A stretch of DNA of 64,000 nt from an uncultured Oscillospiraceae bacterium. GTDB lineage: Bacteria; Bacillota; Clostridia; Oscillospirales; Oscillospiraceae. The stretch is taken from assembly GCA_947589545.1 (NCBI GenBank), contig CANQBA010000002.1:42874-106873 (forward strand), in the 5' to 3' direction. The notes under the pieces were generated by a model. It was not told the DNA's origin and ran no database searches. It saw nothing but the letters and a program-made list of their open reading frames with translations. The translations under genes and the position numbers were made by a program. Shown here in pieces: positions 15,671 through 24,592 of the stretch (its first letter is position 1; each line of letters opens with the position of its first letter).

Positions 15671-16135
15671 GTGTGCTTCATTTGTGACAGAATCGAGCAG
15701 ATCAAAAACGGCGCCAACCCCTATTTTGTGCGGGAGCTGGAAACCGGGTATGTGGTCATTGGGGACAACCAGCACTTCCGGGGGTACACGCTCTTTTTGT
15801 ACAAGCGCCACGAGGGGAAAACGGAGCTCTTCCATTTAGAGCCGGAGGAGCGGGCCAAATTCATGGAGGAGATGGCCCTGACAGCCCAGGCGGTCAGCCG
15901 GGCCTTCGGGGCGGAGAAGATGAACTGCGAGCTTTTGGGAAACGGCGACGCGCACCTGCACTGGCACCTGTTTCCGCGCGTGGCGGGGGACATCGAAAAC
16001 TACGGAAACAACGGGCGCGGCCCCGTCTGGTGGTACCCCATGGAAAAGATGTACGCCGACGAAAACCGCCCCACGCCGGAGGAGCTGGAGGACATGAAGC
16101 AGCGGCTCCGCGCGGAATTGGACAAGCTCATTTAG
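15671..16135 (+). CDS. HIT-family nucleotide hydrolase/transferase
   Basis: A protein of about 154 residues with the histidine-triad signature HLHWHLFPR near residue 95. HIT proteins bind nucleotides and hydrolyse or transfer nucleotidyl groups. The start is taken at GTG 15671 because GGGAGG lies at the right distance, giving VCFICDRI; an ATG six codons earlier has no such site. The N-terminal CFIC pair may bind a metal. It lies within the pyrimidine gene block, 30 bases before pyrE, suggesting a house-cleaning role for nucleotides, which is an inference. Confidence 0.78.
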   Translation: MCFICDRIEQIKNGANPYFVRELETGYVVIGDNQHFRGYTLFLYKRHEGKTELFHLEPEERAKFMEEMALTAQAVSRAFGAEKMNCELLGNGDAHLHWHLFPRVAGDIENYGNNGRGPVWWYPMEKMYADENRPTPEELEDMKQRLRAELDKLI

Positions 16136-16165
16136 ATAAAAACGATCCACAGGAGGAACGATCAT

Positions 16166-16822
16166 ATGGAAACCTACAAGCACGACTTTATTGAATTTCT
16201 GGAGGGGGCCGGGGTGCTGAAATTCGGCGACTTCACCGCCAAATCGGGGCGGAAAATCCCCTACTTCATCAACGCCGGGGAGATCAAGACCGGCGAGCAG
16301 ATCATGCGCCTGGGCCACTTCTACGCCAGGGCGTATCTGGACAATCTGGGGGACCGGCAGACCGTCCTCTTCGGGCCGGCCTACAAGGGCATCCCCATCG
16401 CCGTCTCCGCCGCCGCCGCCCTGGCCCGGGAGGGACTGGACGTTCCCTTCTGCTTCAACCGCAAGGAGGCCAAGGATCACGGCGAGGGCGGCTCCATCGT
16501 GGGGCACGTGCCCCAGGCCGGGGAGGAGATCGTCATCACCGAGGACGTGATCACCGCCGGCACCGCCATCCGGGAGAGCATGGAGATCCTCTCTCAGCTG
16601 GAGGGCGCCAAGGTGGCCGCCTGCCTCATCATGGTGAACCGGGGCGAGAAGGGAAAAACCGACAAGGGCGCCATGGAGGAGATCCGGGAGGAGTTCGGCT
16701 TCCCGGTCTATTCCGTGGTGGACGTCTGGGATATCATCGAGTACCTGGAGGAGAAGCCGGAGAACGCCGCCAACGTCAAGCGTATCCGGGACTATTTAGC
16801 GGTGAACGGAGCGAAAAAATGA
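16166..16822 (+). CDS. pyrE: Orotate phosphoribosyltransferase
   Basis: A 218-residue type I phosphoribosyltransferase joining orotate to PRPP. The PRPP-binding motif reads [13 protein letters not shown] near residue 130, and a flexible-loop segment [15 protein letters not shown] is near 97-111. GGAGGAACG precedes the ATG. Its TGA overlaps the pyrB ATG (ATGA), so orotate and aspartate carbamoyl steps are cotranslated. Confidence 0.95.
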   Translation: METYKHDFIEFLEGAGVLKFGDFTAKSGRKIPYFINAGEIKTGEQIMRLGHFYARAYLDNLGDRQTVLFGPAYKGIPIAVSAAAALAREGLDVPFCFNRKEAKDHGEGGSIVGHVPQAGEEIVITEDVITAGTAIRESMEILSQLEGAKVAACLIMVNRGEKGKTDKGAMEEIREEFGFPVYSVVDVWDIIEYLEEKPENAANVKRIRDYLAVNGAKK

Positions 16823-17733
16823 GAAGTCTTTTGGATATCGCCGACCTCACCGTGGAGGAGATCGACGCCCTGATCGCCAAGGCCCAGGACATCATCGCGA
16901 ACCCCGACAAATATGCCGAAAAATGCCGCCGCAAGAAGCTTGCCACCCTCTTTTACGAGCCCTCCACCCGCACCCGCCTGAGCTTTGAGGCGGCGATGCT
17001 GGAGCTGGGCGGCAGTGTCATCGGCTTTTCCGAGGCCCAGTCCAGCTCCGCCGCCAAGGGCGAGAGCGTGGCGGACACCGCCAGGGTCATCAGCTGCTTT
17101 GCGGACATCATCGCCATGCGCCACCCCAAGGAGGGCGCGCCCCGGGTGGCGGCCATGAACGCCAGTATCCCCGTCATCAACGCCGGGGACGGCGGCCACA
17201 ACCACCCCACCCAGACCCTTACGGATCTGCTTACCATCCAGCGGGAGAAGGGGCGGCTCCACCACATGACCGTGGGGTGCTGCGGCGACCTGAAATTTGG
17301 GCGCACGGTACACTCCCTCTTAGGGGCCATGAGCCGCTACGAGGGCGTGAATTTCGTGCTGATCTCCCCGGAGGAGCTGAAGGTTCCCGAGCATGTGCGC
17401 ACGGATATCCTCAACGCCTCCGGCGTCAAATACCGGGAGACGGAGTCCCTTTTGGAGGCCATGCCGGAGCTGGACGTCCTCTATATGACAAGAGTCCAGC
17501 GGGAGCGGTTCATCAGCGAGGCGGACTATGTGCGCCTCAAAGACACCTATATCCTGACCCCGGACAAGCTGACGGGCGCCAAGGCGGATCTGTCCATCCT
17601 GCACCCCCTGCCCAGGGTCAACGAGATCAGCGTGGCCATCGATTCAGACCCCCGGGCCTGTTACTTTAAGCAGGTGCTCAACGGAAAATTCATCCGTATG
17701 GCCCTGATTTTGATGCTGTTGGAGGTGGAGTGA
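16819..17733 (+). CDS. pyrB: Aspartate carbamoyltransferase catalytic chain
   Basis: A 304-residue enzyme forming carbamoyl-aspartate. The carbamoyl-phosphate loop is in [11 protein letters not shown] near residue 50, the SSxAKGES segment near 75-82, HPTQTLTDL near 131 and HPLPRVNEI near 258. It is followed two bases later by pyrI, implying the regulated catalytic-regulatory complex known from enterobacteria rather than the unregulated trimer of Bacillus. Confidence 0.96.
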   Translation: MRSLLDIADLTVEEIDALIAKAQDIIANPDKYAEKCRRKKLATLFYEPSTRTRLSFEAAMLELGGSVIGFSEAQSSSAAKGESVADTARVISCFADIIAMRHPKEGAPRVAAMNASIPVINAGDGGHNHPTQTLTDLLTIQREKGRLHHMTVGCCGDLKFGRTVHSLLGAMSRYEGVNFVLISPEELKVPEHVRTDILNASGVKYRETESLLEAMPELDVLYMTRVQRERFISEADYVRLKDTYILTPDKLTGAKADLSILHPLPRVNEISVAIDSDPRACYFKQVLNGKFIRMALILMLLEVE

Positions 17734-17734
17734 G

Positions 17735-18151
17735 ATGCTTATCGGTACCATTGTGGACGGAATCGTCATCGACCACATCCCCGCGGGGCGGGGCATGGAG
17801 CTGTACGGCTGCCTGGGGCTTGACAAGCTCGGCTGTGAGGTGGCGCTCATCAAAAACGCTCCCTCCGGCAAGCGGGGAAAGAAGGATATCCTGAAGATCA
17901 ACGAGGTCATCGACCTGAACTTTGACCTGCTGGGTTATATCGACCCCCACATCACCGTCAACATCATCCGGGGCGGCGAGCGGGTGGAGAAGCGTCACCC
18001 CGATCTGCCCGACGAGATCCGGGACGTCATCAAGTGCAAAAATCCCCGGTGCATCACCTCCACCGAGCAGGAGATCCAGCACATCTTCAAGCTCACCGAC
18101 CGGGAAAACCGGGTCTACCGCTGCGCCTACTGCGACACGCGGGCGAAGTGA
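17735..18151 (+). CDS. pyrI: Aspartate carbamoyltransferase regulatory chain
   Basis: A 138-residue regulatory chain. The N-terminal domain that binds nucleotide effectors includes GTIVDGIVIDHIPAG at residues 3-17, and the C-terminal zinc domain keeps all four cysteines (CKNPRC near residue 102, CAYC near 130). Its presence predicts allosteric feedback on PyrB by CTP and ATP. It is the last gene of the pyrimidine block. Confidence 0.95.
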   Translation: MLIGTIVDGIVIDHIPAGRGMELYGCLGLDKLGCEVALIKNAPSGKRGKKDILKINEVIDLNFDLLGYIDPHITVNIIRGGERVEKRHPDLPDEIRDVIKCKNPRCITSTEQEIQHIFKLTDRENRVYRCAYCDTRAK

Positions 18152-18294
18152 CGCGAAGCTTTGCTATATGCATATTATAGAGCATAGAAAAACCGCTGTC
18201 AAGTATATTTTTGAAGTACTTTTGATATATTCAATAATTGCATTAAAAATAACGTATTTCAAACGTTCCGCAACTGACAGTTGCGCAATTTCAA

Positions 18295-18325
18295 AGCGCC
18301 GGGTTGCAGACAAGCCGGCGCTTTT
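18295..18325 (+). terminator. Intrinsic terminator
   Basis: AGCGCCGG (18295-18302) pairs with CCGGCGCT (18315-18322) and is followed by TTTT. It lies between pyrI and the XRE regulator. An additional palindrome GCAACT-GAC-AGTTGC sits at 18270-18284 and may be an operator. Bases 18340-18363 look like a tRNA 3' end but nothing supports a gene. Confidence 0.6.
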
Positions 18326-18381
18326 ACGCTATGATAGCACAGGGTGAGGGGAGTCGAACCCTAAGAAAGGAGGGCTTTTTA

Positions 18382-19305
18382 ATGAGCCTTGGAACAAAAT
18401 TATATGAGCTGCGCAACAAAGCCGGCCTCTCCCAGGACGCCCTGGCGGAGAAGCTGGAGGTGTCGCGGCAGTCGGTGAGCAAGTGGGAGACGGACGTCTC
18501 GGTGCCGGAGCTGGAGAAGCTCATCAAGCTTGCGGAGCTTTTCAACGTGACCCTGGACGAGCTGGTGCTGGACAGGCCCGGCCCCGCCACGCCGGAAAGC
18601 GGGCAGGCCGGCACGCCACAACCGGAGGCCGCGCCGCCGGCATCGGAGCCGCGGACGGACGCGGGCCGGCCCCTGACCGGGGCGCGGCTGGCGGGGGCCA
18701 TCCTGCTGATCATCGCCGGGGTGGGTACCCTGCTGGGGCTGTTTTTGGCGGGCTTTGAGATCCTGCTTCTCACCGTGCCCCTGTGTGTGCCCGGGATCCT
18801 GTGCCTTGTCTGTAAGAAGCGTCCGGCCCTGTGGGCGGTGTGGTCGGCGGTGCTGATTGTGGAGATATACCTGGCGTCCGCCACCGGCGCTTCCCCCGCG
18901 CGGATCGTATTCTATCTCTGGCACCCGGAGCTTTTGGCGGGTACGTCGCCGGCGGCGCTCTGGGTCTCCGGCGCTTTGCAGGCGGTGGATGTGCTGATGA
19001 TCCTCTGGACGGTGCTGTCCTTCCGCAGGACGGTTCTGCCCCGGAACGCCAAGACCGTCACTCTGGCGGCGGGGCTGTGGCTTCTGCTGTTGGTGATCCT
19101 GCCCGTCGCCTCCCGGCTGGTCGCTCGGACGTTCCTGCCGTACTCCGTCCAGGGCGGCGTCATCATCATGACCCCGGAGCTGCAAAGAAAGACGAATTTG
19201 GGACAGGTGCTGCTTAACCTGCTGGATTTCCCGCGCCTCCCCCTCCTGGCCGCCGCCGTGACGGTGACGGTACTGCTGCTGAAAAAGAGGAAAGCGAAAG
19301 AATAA
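18382..19305 (+). CDS. XRE-family regulator with C-terminal membrane domain
   Basis: A 307-residue protein starting at ATG 18382 with AAAGGAGGG upstream. The N-terminal helix-turn-helix occupies residues 1-65 (LYELRNKAGLSQDALAEKLEVS, RQSVSKWETDVSVPELEKL), the common XRE type of Clostridia. A Pro/Ala-rich linker (about 70-100) leads to four to five hydrophobic segments from about residue 105 to the end (LAGAILLIIAGVGTLLGLFL and others) and a basic tail KKRKAKE. It is probably a membrane-tethered regulator that responds to envelope conditions; its targets are not evident. It stands alone, convergent with the transporter operon. Confidence 0.8.
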   Translation: MSLGTKLYELRNKAGLSQDALAEKLEVSRQSVSKWETDVSVPELEKLIKLAELFNVTLDELVLDRPGPATPESGQAGTPQPEAAPPASEPRTDAGRPLTGARLAGAILLIIAGVGTLLGLFLAGFEILLLTVPLCVPGILCLVCKKRPALWAVWSAVLIVEIYLASATGASPARIVFYLWHPELLAGTSPAALWVSGALQAVDVLMILWTVLSFRRTVLPRNAKTVTLAAGLWLLLLVILPVASRLVARTFLPYSVQGGVIIMTPELQRKTNLGQVLLNLLDFPRLPLLAAAVTVTVLLLKKRKAKE

Positions 19306-19309
19306 CATC

Positions 19310-19337
19310 AGCGCCCCCGGATGACCGGGGGCGCTTT
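19310..19337. terminator. Bidirectional terminator
   Basis: AGCGCCCCCGG and its complement enclose ATGA between two convergent genes, with TTT on the plus side. Confidence 0.7.
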
Positions 19338-19372
19338 GAAATGTGCTGGTTTGCAGTTGTGTACGGTGTGAT

Positions 19373-19759
19373 TCACACCGCCCGATAGACCGCGAAGGCG
19401 ATCAGGGAGAGGACGAGGTAGACGGCGCCGGCCAGGAGCAGGCCCTTGGAGCTCTTGCGCTCGGCGGCCTTGCGCTGGCGGTATTCGTCCATCGTCTCGC
19501 TTTTTCCGTCGCGGCGGAGGAAGGGGAGCGCCGTCTCCAGAGCCGATTTGACGCCAAAGCCGGTGACGTCGAAGGCGCCCTTGTTGCGGACGCCCCGGAT
19601 GCCGCCGATACCCAGAAGAAAGACGGAGGCCACAAAGAACCCGTCGCACACGCTTCTGGCGGCGCCGTATTGGCGGCTCATATTGAGGGCAAATACGGCG
19701 GCGGAGATGACAAGGCCGATCAAAAGGTTCAGGAGAAAGTCCCGCTGCTTCTCTTTCAT
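19373..19759 (-). CDS. DUF3899-like small membrane protein
   Basis: A 128-residue protein with hydrophobic segments near residues 7-25 (LLNLLIGLVISAAVFALN), 40-57 (FFVASVFLLGIGGIRGV) and 106-125. The middle pattern of a short helix ending in LLGIGG followed by a GAFDVTGFG segment resembles the DUF3899 family of Firmicutes, whose function is unknown. The ATG overlaps the stop of the upstream ATPase gene by four bases (ATGA), so it is the last gene of the peptide transporter operon and may help its assembly. Confidence 0.6.
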   Translation of the reverse strand: MKEKQRDFLLNLLIGLVISAAVFALNMSRQYGAARSVCDGFFVASVFLLGIGGIRGVRNKGAFDVTGFGVKSALETALPFLRRDGKSETMDEYRQRKAAERKSSKGLLLAGAVYLVLSLIAFAVYRAV

Positions 19760-20910
19760 TTGCTCTCCAAGCTTTCCAGGATGCGCTTATACTCAGCCTC
19801 GTTGCACTGAACGAAGTGACCGGGGCGCACCTCACGGAAGCTGGGCTTATCCACGCTGTAATCGTGCTCCGCCAGGGGGTTGTAGGTGATGCGCTTCCGG
19901 GCCTTCTCGTAGATGGGATCGGGCAGGGGGATGGCGGAGAGCAGGGAGCGGGTGTAGGGGTGGAGGGGATGGGCGAAGAGCTCGTCGGAGTCGGCCAGCT
20001 CCACCATCTTGCCGAAATACATGACCCCGATGCGGTTGGAGAAGTACTTGACCACGGAGAGGTCATGGGCGATAAAGAGGATGGTGAGGCCGAATTTGTC
20101 CCGCAGCTCGTTCAGCAGGTTGATGACCTGGGCCTGGACAGACACGTCCAGGGCGGACACGGGCTCGTCGGCGATGATGAGCTCCGGGTTCATGATGATG
20201 GAGCGGGCCACGCCGATGCGCTGGCGCTGGCCGCCGGAGAACTCGTGTGGATAGCGGGAGGCGTGCTCGCGCACCAGGCCCACCAGCTCCAGCATCTCGT
20301 AAACCTTTTCGTCGATGACCTTCTTGTCCCGTTCGCCCTGGATGACCAGGCCCTCGGAGATGGTCTCGCGCACGGTCATACGGGGATCCAGGGAGGCGAT
20401 GGGATCCTGGAAAATCATCTGGATCTGGGTGACAAGGCGGGTATTCCGCGCCTTGCGCATAGCGTCCTTGTATTCGGCCTCCAGCTTGGCCTTCTCCTGG
20501 CCGGCGGCCTTGGCGATCAGGGGCTCGTACTTCTCCCGCGTCTCCTTCTGGAGCTTTTCGGAGTACATCTTGTCGCAGTTCTTCTGGTCGTTTTTGGCGG
20601 CCGCGATCTGCGCCTTCAGCTCCTGGGCGCGGGCGGGATCCTTGCAGGCCTTCAGCTCCTCCTTGAGCTTCTGGGTGCCGGCGCAGATGCGTACGCCCTT
20701 GAAGTACACGTCGCCGGAGGTGATGTTGTAGAGCTTGATGATGGAGCGGCCGGTGGTGGTCTTGCCGCAGCCGGACTCGCCCACCAGGCCGAAGACCTCG
20801 CCCTTTTTTATGTCGAAGCTCACGTCGTCCACGGCCTTGGTCACGAAATTGCCGGCCTTGAAATACTGGCAAAGATGCTCGACGCGGAGCAATGTCTCCT
20901 GATTATTCAT
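19756..20910 (-). CDS. Oligopeptide ABC transporter ATPase (OppF-like) with insertion
   Basis: A 384-residue ATP-binding subunit. Walker A is GESGCGKTT near residue 44, the Q-loop [10 protein letters not shown] near 165, the signature FSGGQRQR near 220, Walker [12 protein letters not shown] near 243 and the switch His in IAHD near 281; the C-terminal oligopeptide extension follows ([15 protein letters not shown]). Between Walker A and the Q-loop lie roughly 75-80 extra residues, highly charged and helical (about 80-160, rich in K, E and A), which resemble a coiled coil and are not part of the standard domain. It overlaps oppD by 8 bases. Confidence 0.92.
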   Translation of the reverse strand: MNNQETLLRVEHLCQYFKAGNFVTKAVDDVSFDIKKGEVFGLVGESGCGKTTTGRSIIKLYNITSGDVYFKGVRICAGTQKLKEELKACKDPARAQELKAQIAAAKNDQKNCDKMYSEKLQKETREKYEPLIAKAAGQEKAKLEAEYKDAMRKARNTRLVTQIQMIFQDPIASLDPRMTVRETISEGLVIQGERDKKVIDEKVYEMLELVGLVREHASRYPHEFSGGQRQRIGVARSIIMNPELIIADEPVSALDVSVQAQVINLLNELRDKFGLTILFIAHDLSVVKYFSNRIGVMYFGKMVELADSDELFAHPLHPYTRSLLSAIPLPDPIYEKARKRITYNPLAEHDYSVDKPSFREVRPGHFVQCNEAEYKRILESLESK

Positions 20911-23053
20911 CCTTGCTCTCCCTCCTTGCGTTCATACGAGCGATCCTGTCGGTGACGGCCTTGGGCGGATCCACCTTGGGCGCGTCGGGGTGCAGGAGCC
21001 AAGTGGCGGCGAAGTGTGTGTCGGAGATCTTGAACATGGGCGGCTGGCGCTCGAAATCGATGGCCATGGCGTACTGGTTGCGGGGGGCGAAGGCGTCGCC
21101 CTTGGGCGGGTAGATCATGTTGGGGGGCGTGCCGGGGATGGCGGCCAGCTTCTCGTTGGTGTCCAGATCCGGCATGGAGCTGAGCAGCGCCCAGGTGTAC
21201 GGATGGGCGGAGTGGTAGAAAATATCCTCGCTGGTGCCGTACTCCACGATCTTGCCGGCGTACATGACGGCCACGCGGTCGGCCATGTTGGCCACCACGC
21301 CCAGGTCGTGGGTGATGAAGATGACGGAGAGCTGACGCTCCTCCTTCAGCTGGTTGATGAGCTCCAGGATCTGGCTCTGGATGGTCACGTCCAAGGCGGT
21401 GGTGGGCTCGTCGCAGATGAGGATGTCGGGGTTTGCGGCCAGGGCGATGGCGATGACGATGCGCTGGCGCATACCGCCGGAGAACTCGAAGGGGTACTGC
21501 CGGTAGCGCTTGTGGGGCTCGGCGATGCCAACCTCCTCCATCAGCTTGATGGCCCGGTGCTTGGCGATCTGGCGGGTGACCTTGGCCACAACGCCGGAGG
21601 CGTTTTCCTTCAGATAGTCGATGACGGCCACGGTCTCGGCGGCGTAATCGCGCTTATCGGCGGCCTTCAGCAGGTCGTTGTAGTGCTCCACAAGGCGGTT
21701 GATGAGGCGGGCGATGTTGGCCTTGATCAGCTCCAGATCTGTGACGGCGGCGTCGGCCAGCTCGAAATCGGGGGTCTTGCCCCGGGCAACCATGGCGTCG
21801 TACTTGCGCTTTTCGCGGTTATATTTCCGCAGAACCTTCACGTTGGCCTTCTCGCCGTGGAAGTAGGTGTCGATCTCGGACTTCATGCTGGAGGCGAAGG
21901 TATAGCTCAAGCTGTCCTTGGTGATGGCCAGGGGGTCGATGGTGGCCTTCACCGCCTCGTCCAGCTTTTTCAGCGTGTCGCGGCACTCCTTGCCGTCCAG
22001 CTTGTCCCTGGCGTAGACGGGCAGGGCGGCCTGAAGGGCCTGGATGGCGGCGCGCATGTTGTCCTGACTGCGCTTGGCGGAGTACCGCAGGGCGCGCTCC
22101 GCGTCCTTCAGGAAGGCCAGCATGAAGTTGTCGTCCAGGTACTTCCTGAGAAAGTCGTTGAGCTGATCCACGGGCAGATCCGGCAGGGGCTTGCCGGCGT
22201 AGGTCACATAGTAGCCCATGCGGAAGAAGTTGGGCGCCGGCTTGCCGATGGCGTCGCCCAGGATGGCGCGGATGGCGTAGAGGGACGTGAGGACGGCCTT
22301 GTAGTCCTTGCGCTTAAAGTCGGCAAGGAGCCTGGAGGCAAGGCTGTCGATCTCGCTCTTTTTCGCCTCGGGCACCACGTAGGTGTTGACGGACTCCCGG
22401 GACTGTCGGGCGATATCCTTGACGCGGTCCGCGGCGTCCTTGCCCACGGCGTTTTTCTCCAGCTCGAAGGCCAGCTTGTCGATGTCCTCGGCGGCCTCCT
22501 GGGCGGCCTCGTGGGCGGTGTTGTATGCCTTCTCCAGCTCGATGTGCTTGAACTCAAACTTGTCGAAGTTCTTGCAGCTCACCGGCGCCCGGGAAGCCTC
22601 CTCCGGGGTGGCGGCGGACTCGGCCATGGCCTTGCTGAGGTGGTCGAGGTAGGTGTTGAAGGTCTTGCGGCTCTCCCGCTGGCGGATCTTGCCCTTTAAG
22701 AGCATGGCCTCCGTCAGCTGACGGCCGATGCGGACGATGGGGTTCAGGCTGGACATGGGATCCTGGAAGATCATGGCGATCTTGTCGCCGCGGATTTTGT
22801 GGAAGTCCTCCTCGCTGATCTTCAGCAGATCCTGGCCGTCGTAGATGATCTCGCCGGACTCCACGATGGCGTTTCCGGCCAGGATGCCCAGGATGGCGCG
22901 GCTGGTGACGGACTTGCCGGAGCCGGATTCGCCCACGATGCACAGTGTCTCGCCCTTTGCCAGCTCAAAGTCGATGTCGCGCACGGCCTGAACCTTGCCG
23001 TTGGAGGTGCGGAAGGAGATCCGCAGATTTCTGACTTGTAATTTATTTTCCAT
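20903..23053 (-). CDS. Oligopeptide ABC transporter ATPase (OppD-like) with very large insertion
   Basis: A 716-residue ATPase, about twice the usual 330 residues. Walker A GESGSGKS is near residue 40 and the Q-loop FQDPMSSLNP near 96, but the signature FSGGMRQR is only reached near 523, with Walker B ILICDEPTTALD and the switch HD following normally. The 370 or so extra residues (about 125-500) are mostly charged and helical, with no membrane segment and no motif I recognise. All catalytic motifs are intact and the C-terminal oligopeptide extension is present (HPYTWALLSSMPDLD), so it should be active. The start shares one base with the permease stop. Confidence 0.9.
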   Translation of the reverse strand: MENKLQVRNLRISFRTSNGKVQAVRDIDFELAKGETLCIVGESGSGKSVTSRAILGILAGNAIVESGEIIYDGQDLLKISEEDFHKIRGDKIAMIFQDPMSSLNPIVRIGRQLTEAMLLKGKIRQRESRKTFNTYLDHLSKAMAESAATPEEASRAPVSCKNFDKFEFKHIELEKAYNTAHEAAQEAAEDIDKLAFELEKNAVGKDAADRVKDIARQSRESVNTYVVPEAKKSEIDSLASRLLADFKRKDYKAVLTSLYAIRAILGDAIGKPAPNFFRMGYYVTYAGKPLPDLPVDQLNDFLRKYLDDNFMLAFLKDAERALRYSAKRSQDNMRAAIQALQAALPVYARDKLDGKECRDTLKKLDEAVKATIDPLAITKDSLSYTFASSMKSEIDTYFHGEKANVKVLRKYNREKRKYDAMVARGKTPDFELADAAVTDLELIKANIARLINRLVEHYNDLLKAADKRDYAAETVAVIDYLKENASGVVAKVTRQIAKHRAIKLMEEVGIAEPHKRYRQYPFEFSGGMRQRIVIAIALAANPDILICDEPTTALDVTIQSQILELINQLKEERQLSVIFITHDLGVVANMADRVAVMYAGKIVEYGTSEDIFYHSAHPYTWALLSSMPDLDTNEKLAAIPGTPPNMIYPPKGDAFAPRNQYAMAIDFERQPPMFKISDTHFAATWLLHPDAPKVDPPKAVTDRIARMNARRESKDE

Positions 23054-24576
23054 CAGTCGTCGATCCCCCTTGTGGTCGGGTTAAAGGCGTCTCTCAGGCC
23101 GTTGCCGAAGAGGTTGAAAGAGATCATCAGCAGGCCCAGGAAGATGCTGGGGTACAGGGCCGCGTGGGGCGCGGTGGTAACCGCCGAGTTGCCCTGGGAA
23201 AGCAGGGTGCCGATGGTGGTGCCGGCGAAATCCTGGAGGTTCACGATGCCAAGGTAGGTCATGCTTGTCTCGGAGCTGATGACGCCGGGGATCACCAGGG
23301 CGCAGCTGGTGATGATGGAGCCGATGCCGTTGGGGAAGATGTGCTTGAACATCAGCCGCTTATCGGAGGCGCCCAGGGTGCGGGCCGCCAGGATGAACTC
23401 CTGGCCCTTGAAGCGGTAGAACTGCCGCCGGGTCAGGGCCGCCATGCCGATCCACCCCGTCAGGACGAAGGCGAACAGGAACGACCCCACAACGCCCACC
23501 TTCTGGGCCAGATGCAGCTGGAAGAGGGTGGTGACCACCACGAAGGGGACGCCGGAGAGGATATCGGAGACACGCTCCAGGGTCATATCCACCCAACCGC
23601 CGTAATAGCCCTCGATGGCGCCGTAGATAGCGCCGATGGTCAGGTTGATGGCGGATACCAGCAGGGCGAACAGGAGGGAGAAGCGGGCGCCCACGCCGAT
23701 GCCGCAGAAGATATCCTGGCCCACGGAGTTGGTGCCCATGATATACATAGGCTCGTGGCCGGTCTTGTAGATGTAGTAGTTGTAGTAGAAGAGGCGGCAC
23801 TGGACGGCGCCGGATTTGCCGTAGCCGTAGACGTAGCTGCCGTCGTCGCCGGGGATGCGCAGGGAATTGTACTCCGCGCCGGCTTTACTGGGGTCGTTGC
23901 AGTAGACGGGGACGAAGTTGCCGTCCTTGTCCAGCACGGCGTTGCCCTTGGAGTCGCATTTATACCAGATATTGGGGCGATCCGTCAGGCCGTTGATGGC
24001 GGAGGACTCCACATAGGGGTAGATGACCTGAATACCCGTCTCGTTCTGCCAGTCCTGGATGTTCTGGAACTCCTTATAGGACAGGGCGCGCATGACCATC
24101 CCCAAGGACCAGAAGCTGTTGACCTCGATATCGAAGGTATACCGCGTCACCAGCTTGCCCCGGTTCATCACCTGGGATTCGTGGGTGCCCACGATCTTGA
24201 GGACGGGATCGAACCCCGTCTCCTCGGCGATGCCGCGCCAATAGTCCATGCTGGCCTCGCCCTGGCCGTTCATGACCGTGGCGCCGTCCAGGAAGCCCAG
24301 CTTCATTTCGGCGATAGAGCGGACATAGGGGGGATAGTTGATGTACAGATCGTCCTTATCGCGCACGTTGTAGGGAGAGAGCATCGGTGCGACGATGGAA
24401 TAGAGGATCAGGATCAGCAGGATCCAGGCGGCGATGACGGAGGACTTGTTTTTGCGGAACCGCAGCATGGCGTCGGCAAAGAAGCCTCTGGATTTGGTCT
24501 GGAGGGCTATGTCGTGAAGCTTTTCGTTCTCCTGAACGAAGCGGAACTGCTCGGCAGGGATTTTTTCGTACTCCAT
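23053..24576 (-). CDS. Oligopeptide ABC transporter permease (OppC-like) with large external loop
   Basis: A 507-residue permease. A cytoplasmic N-terminus leads to the first membrane helix near residues 47-65 (SVIAAWILLILILYSIVAPML). The typical GTNSVGQDIF segment that precedes the transmembrane core comes only near residue 278, so about 200 residues are inserted between helix 1 and helix 2, probably on the outer face. The core then shows the usual helices and the EAA-type loop (EFILAARTLGASDKRL). OppC proteins are usually about 300 residues. Spacing to oppB is 16 bases and AAGGGGG precedes the start. Confidence 0.88.
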   Translation of the reverse strand: MEYEKIPAEQFRFVQENEKLHDIALQTKSRGFFADAMLRFRKNKSSVIAAWILLILILYSIVAPMLSPYNVRDKDDLYINYPPYVRSIAEMKLGFLDGATVMNGQGEASMDYWRGIAEETGFDPVLKIVGTHESQVMNRGKLVTRYTFDIEVNSFWSLGMVMRALSYKEFQNIQDWQNETGIQVIYPYVESSAINGLTDRPNIWYKCDSKGNAVLDKDGNFVPVYCNDPSKAGAEYNSLRIPGDDGSYVYGYGKSGAVQCRLFYYNYYIYKTGHEPMYIMGTNSVGQDIFCGIGVGARFSLLFALLVSAINLTIGAIYGAIEGYYGGWVDMTLERVSDILSGVPFVVVTTLFQLHLAQKVGVVGSFLFAFVLTGWIGMAALTRRQFYRFKGQEFILAARTLGASDKRLMFKHIFPNGIGSIITSCALVIPGVISSETSMTYLGIVNLQDFAGTTIGTLLSQGNSAVTTAPHAALYPSIFLGLLMISFNLFGNGLRDAFNPTTRGIDD

Positions 24577-24592
24577 TTCTCTTCCCCCTTTC

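Noticed and set aside
18340..18363. tRNA 3'-end-like sequence before the XRE gene
   Set aside because: Only a T-arm-like piece is present, with no cloverleaf on either strand, and it forms part of the regulator's leader.
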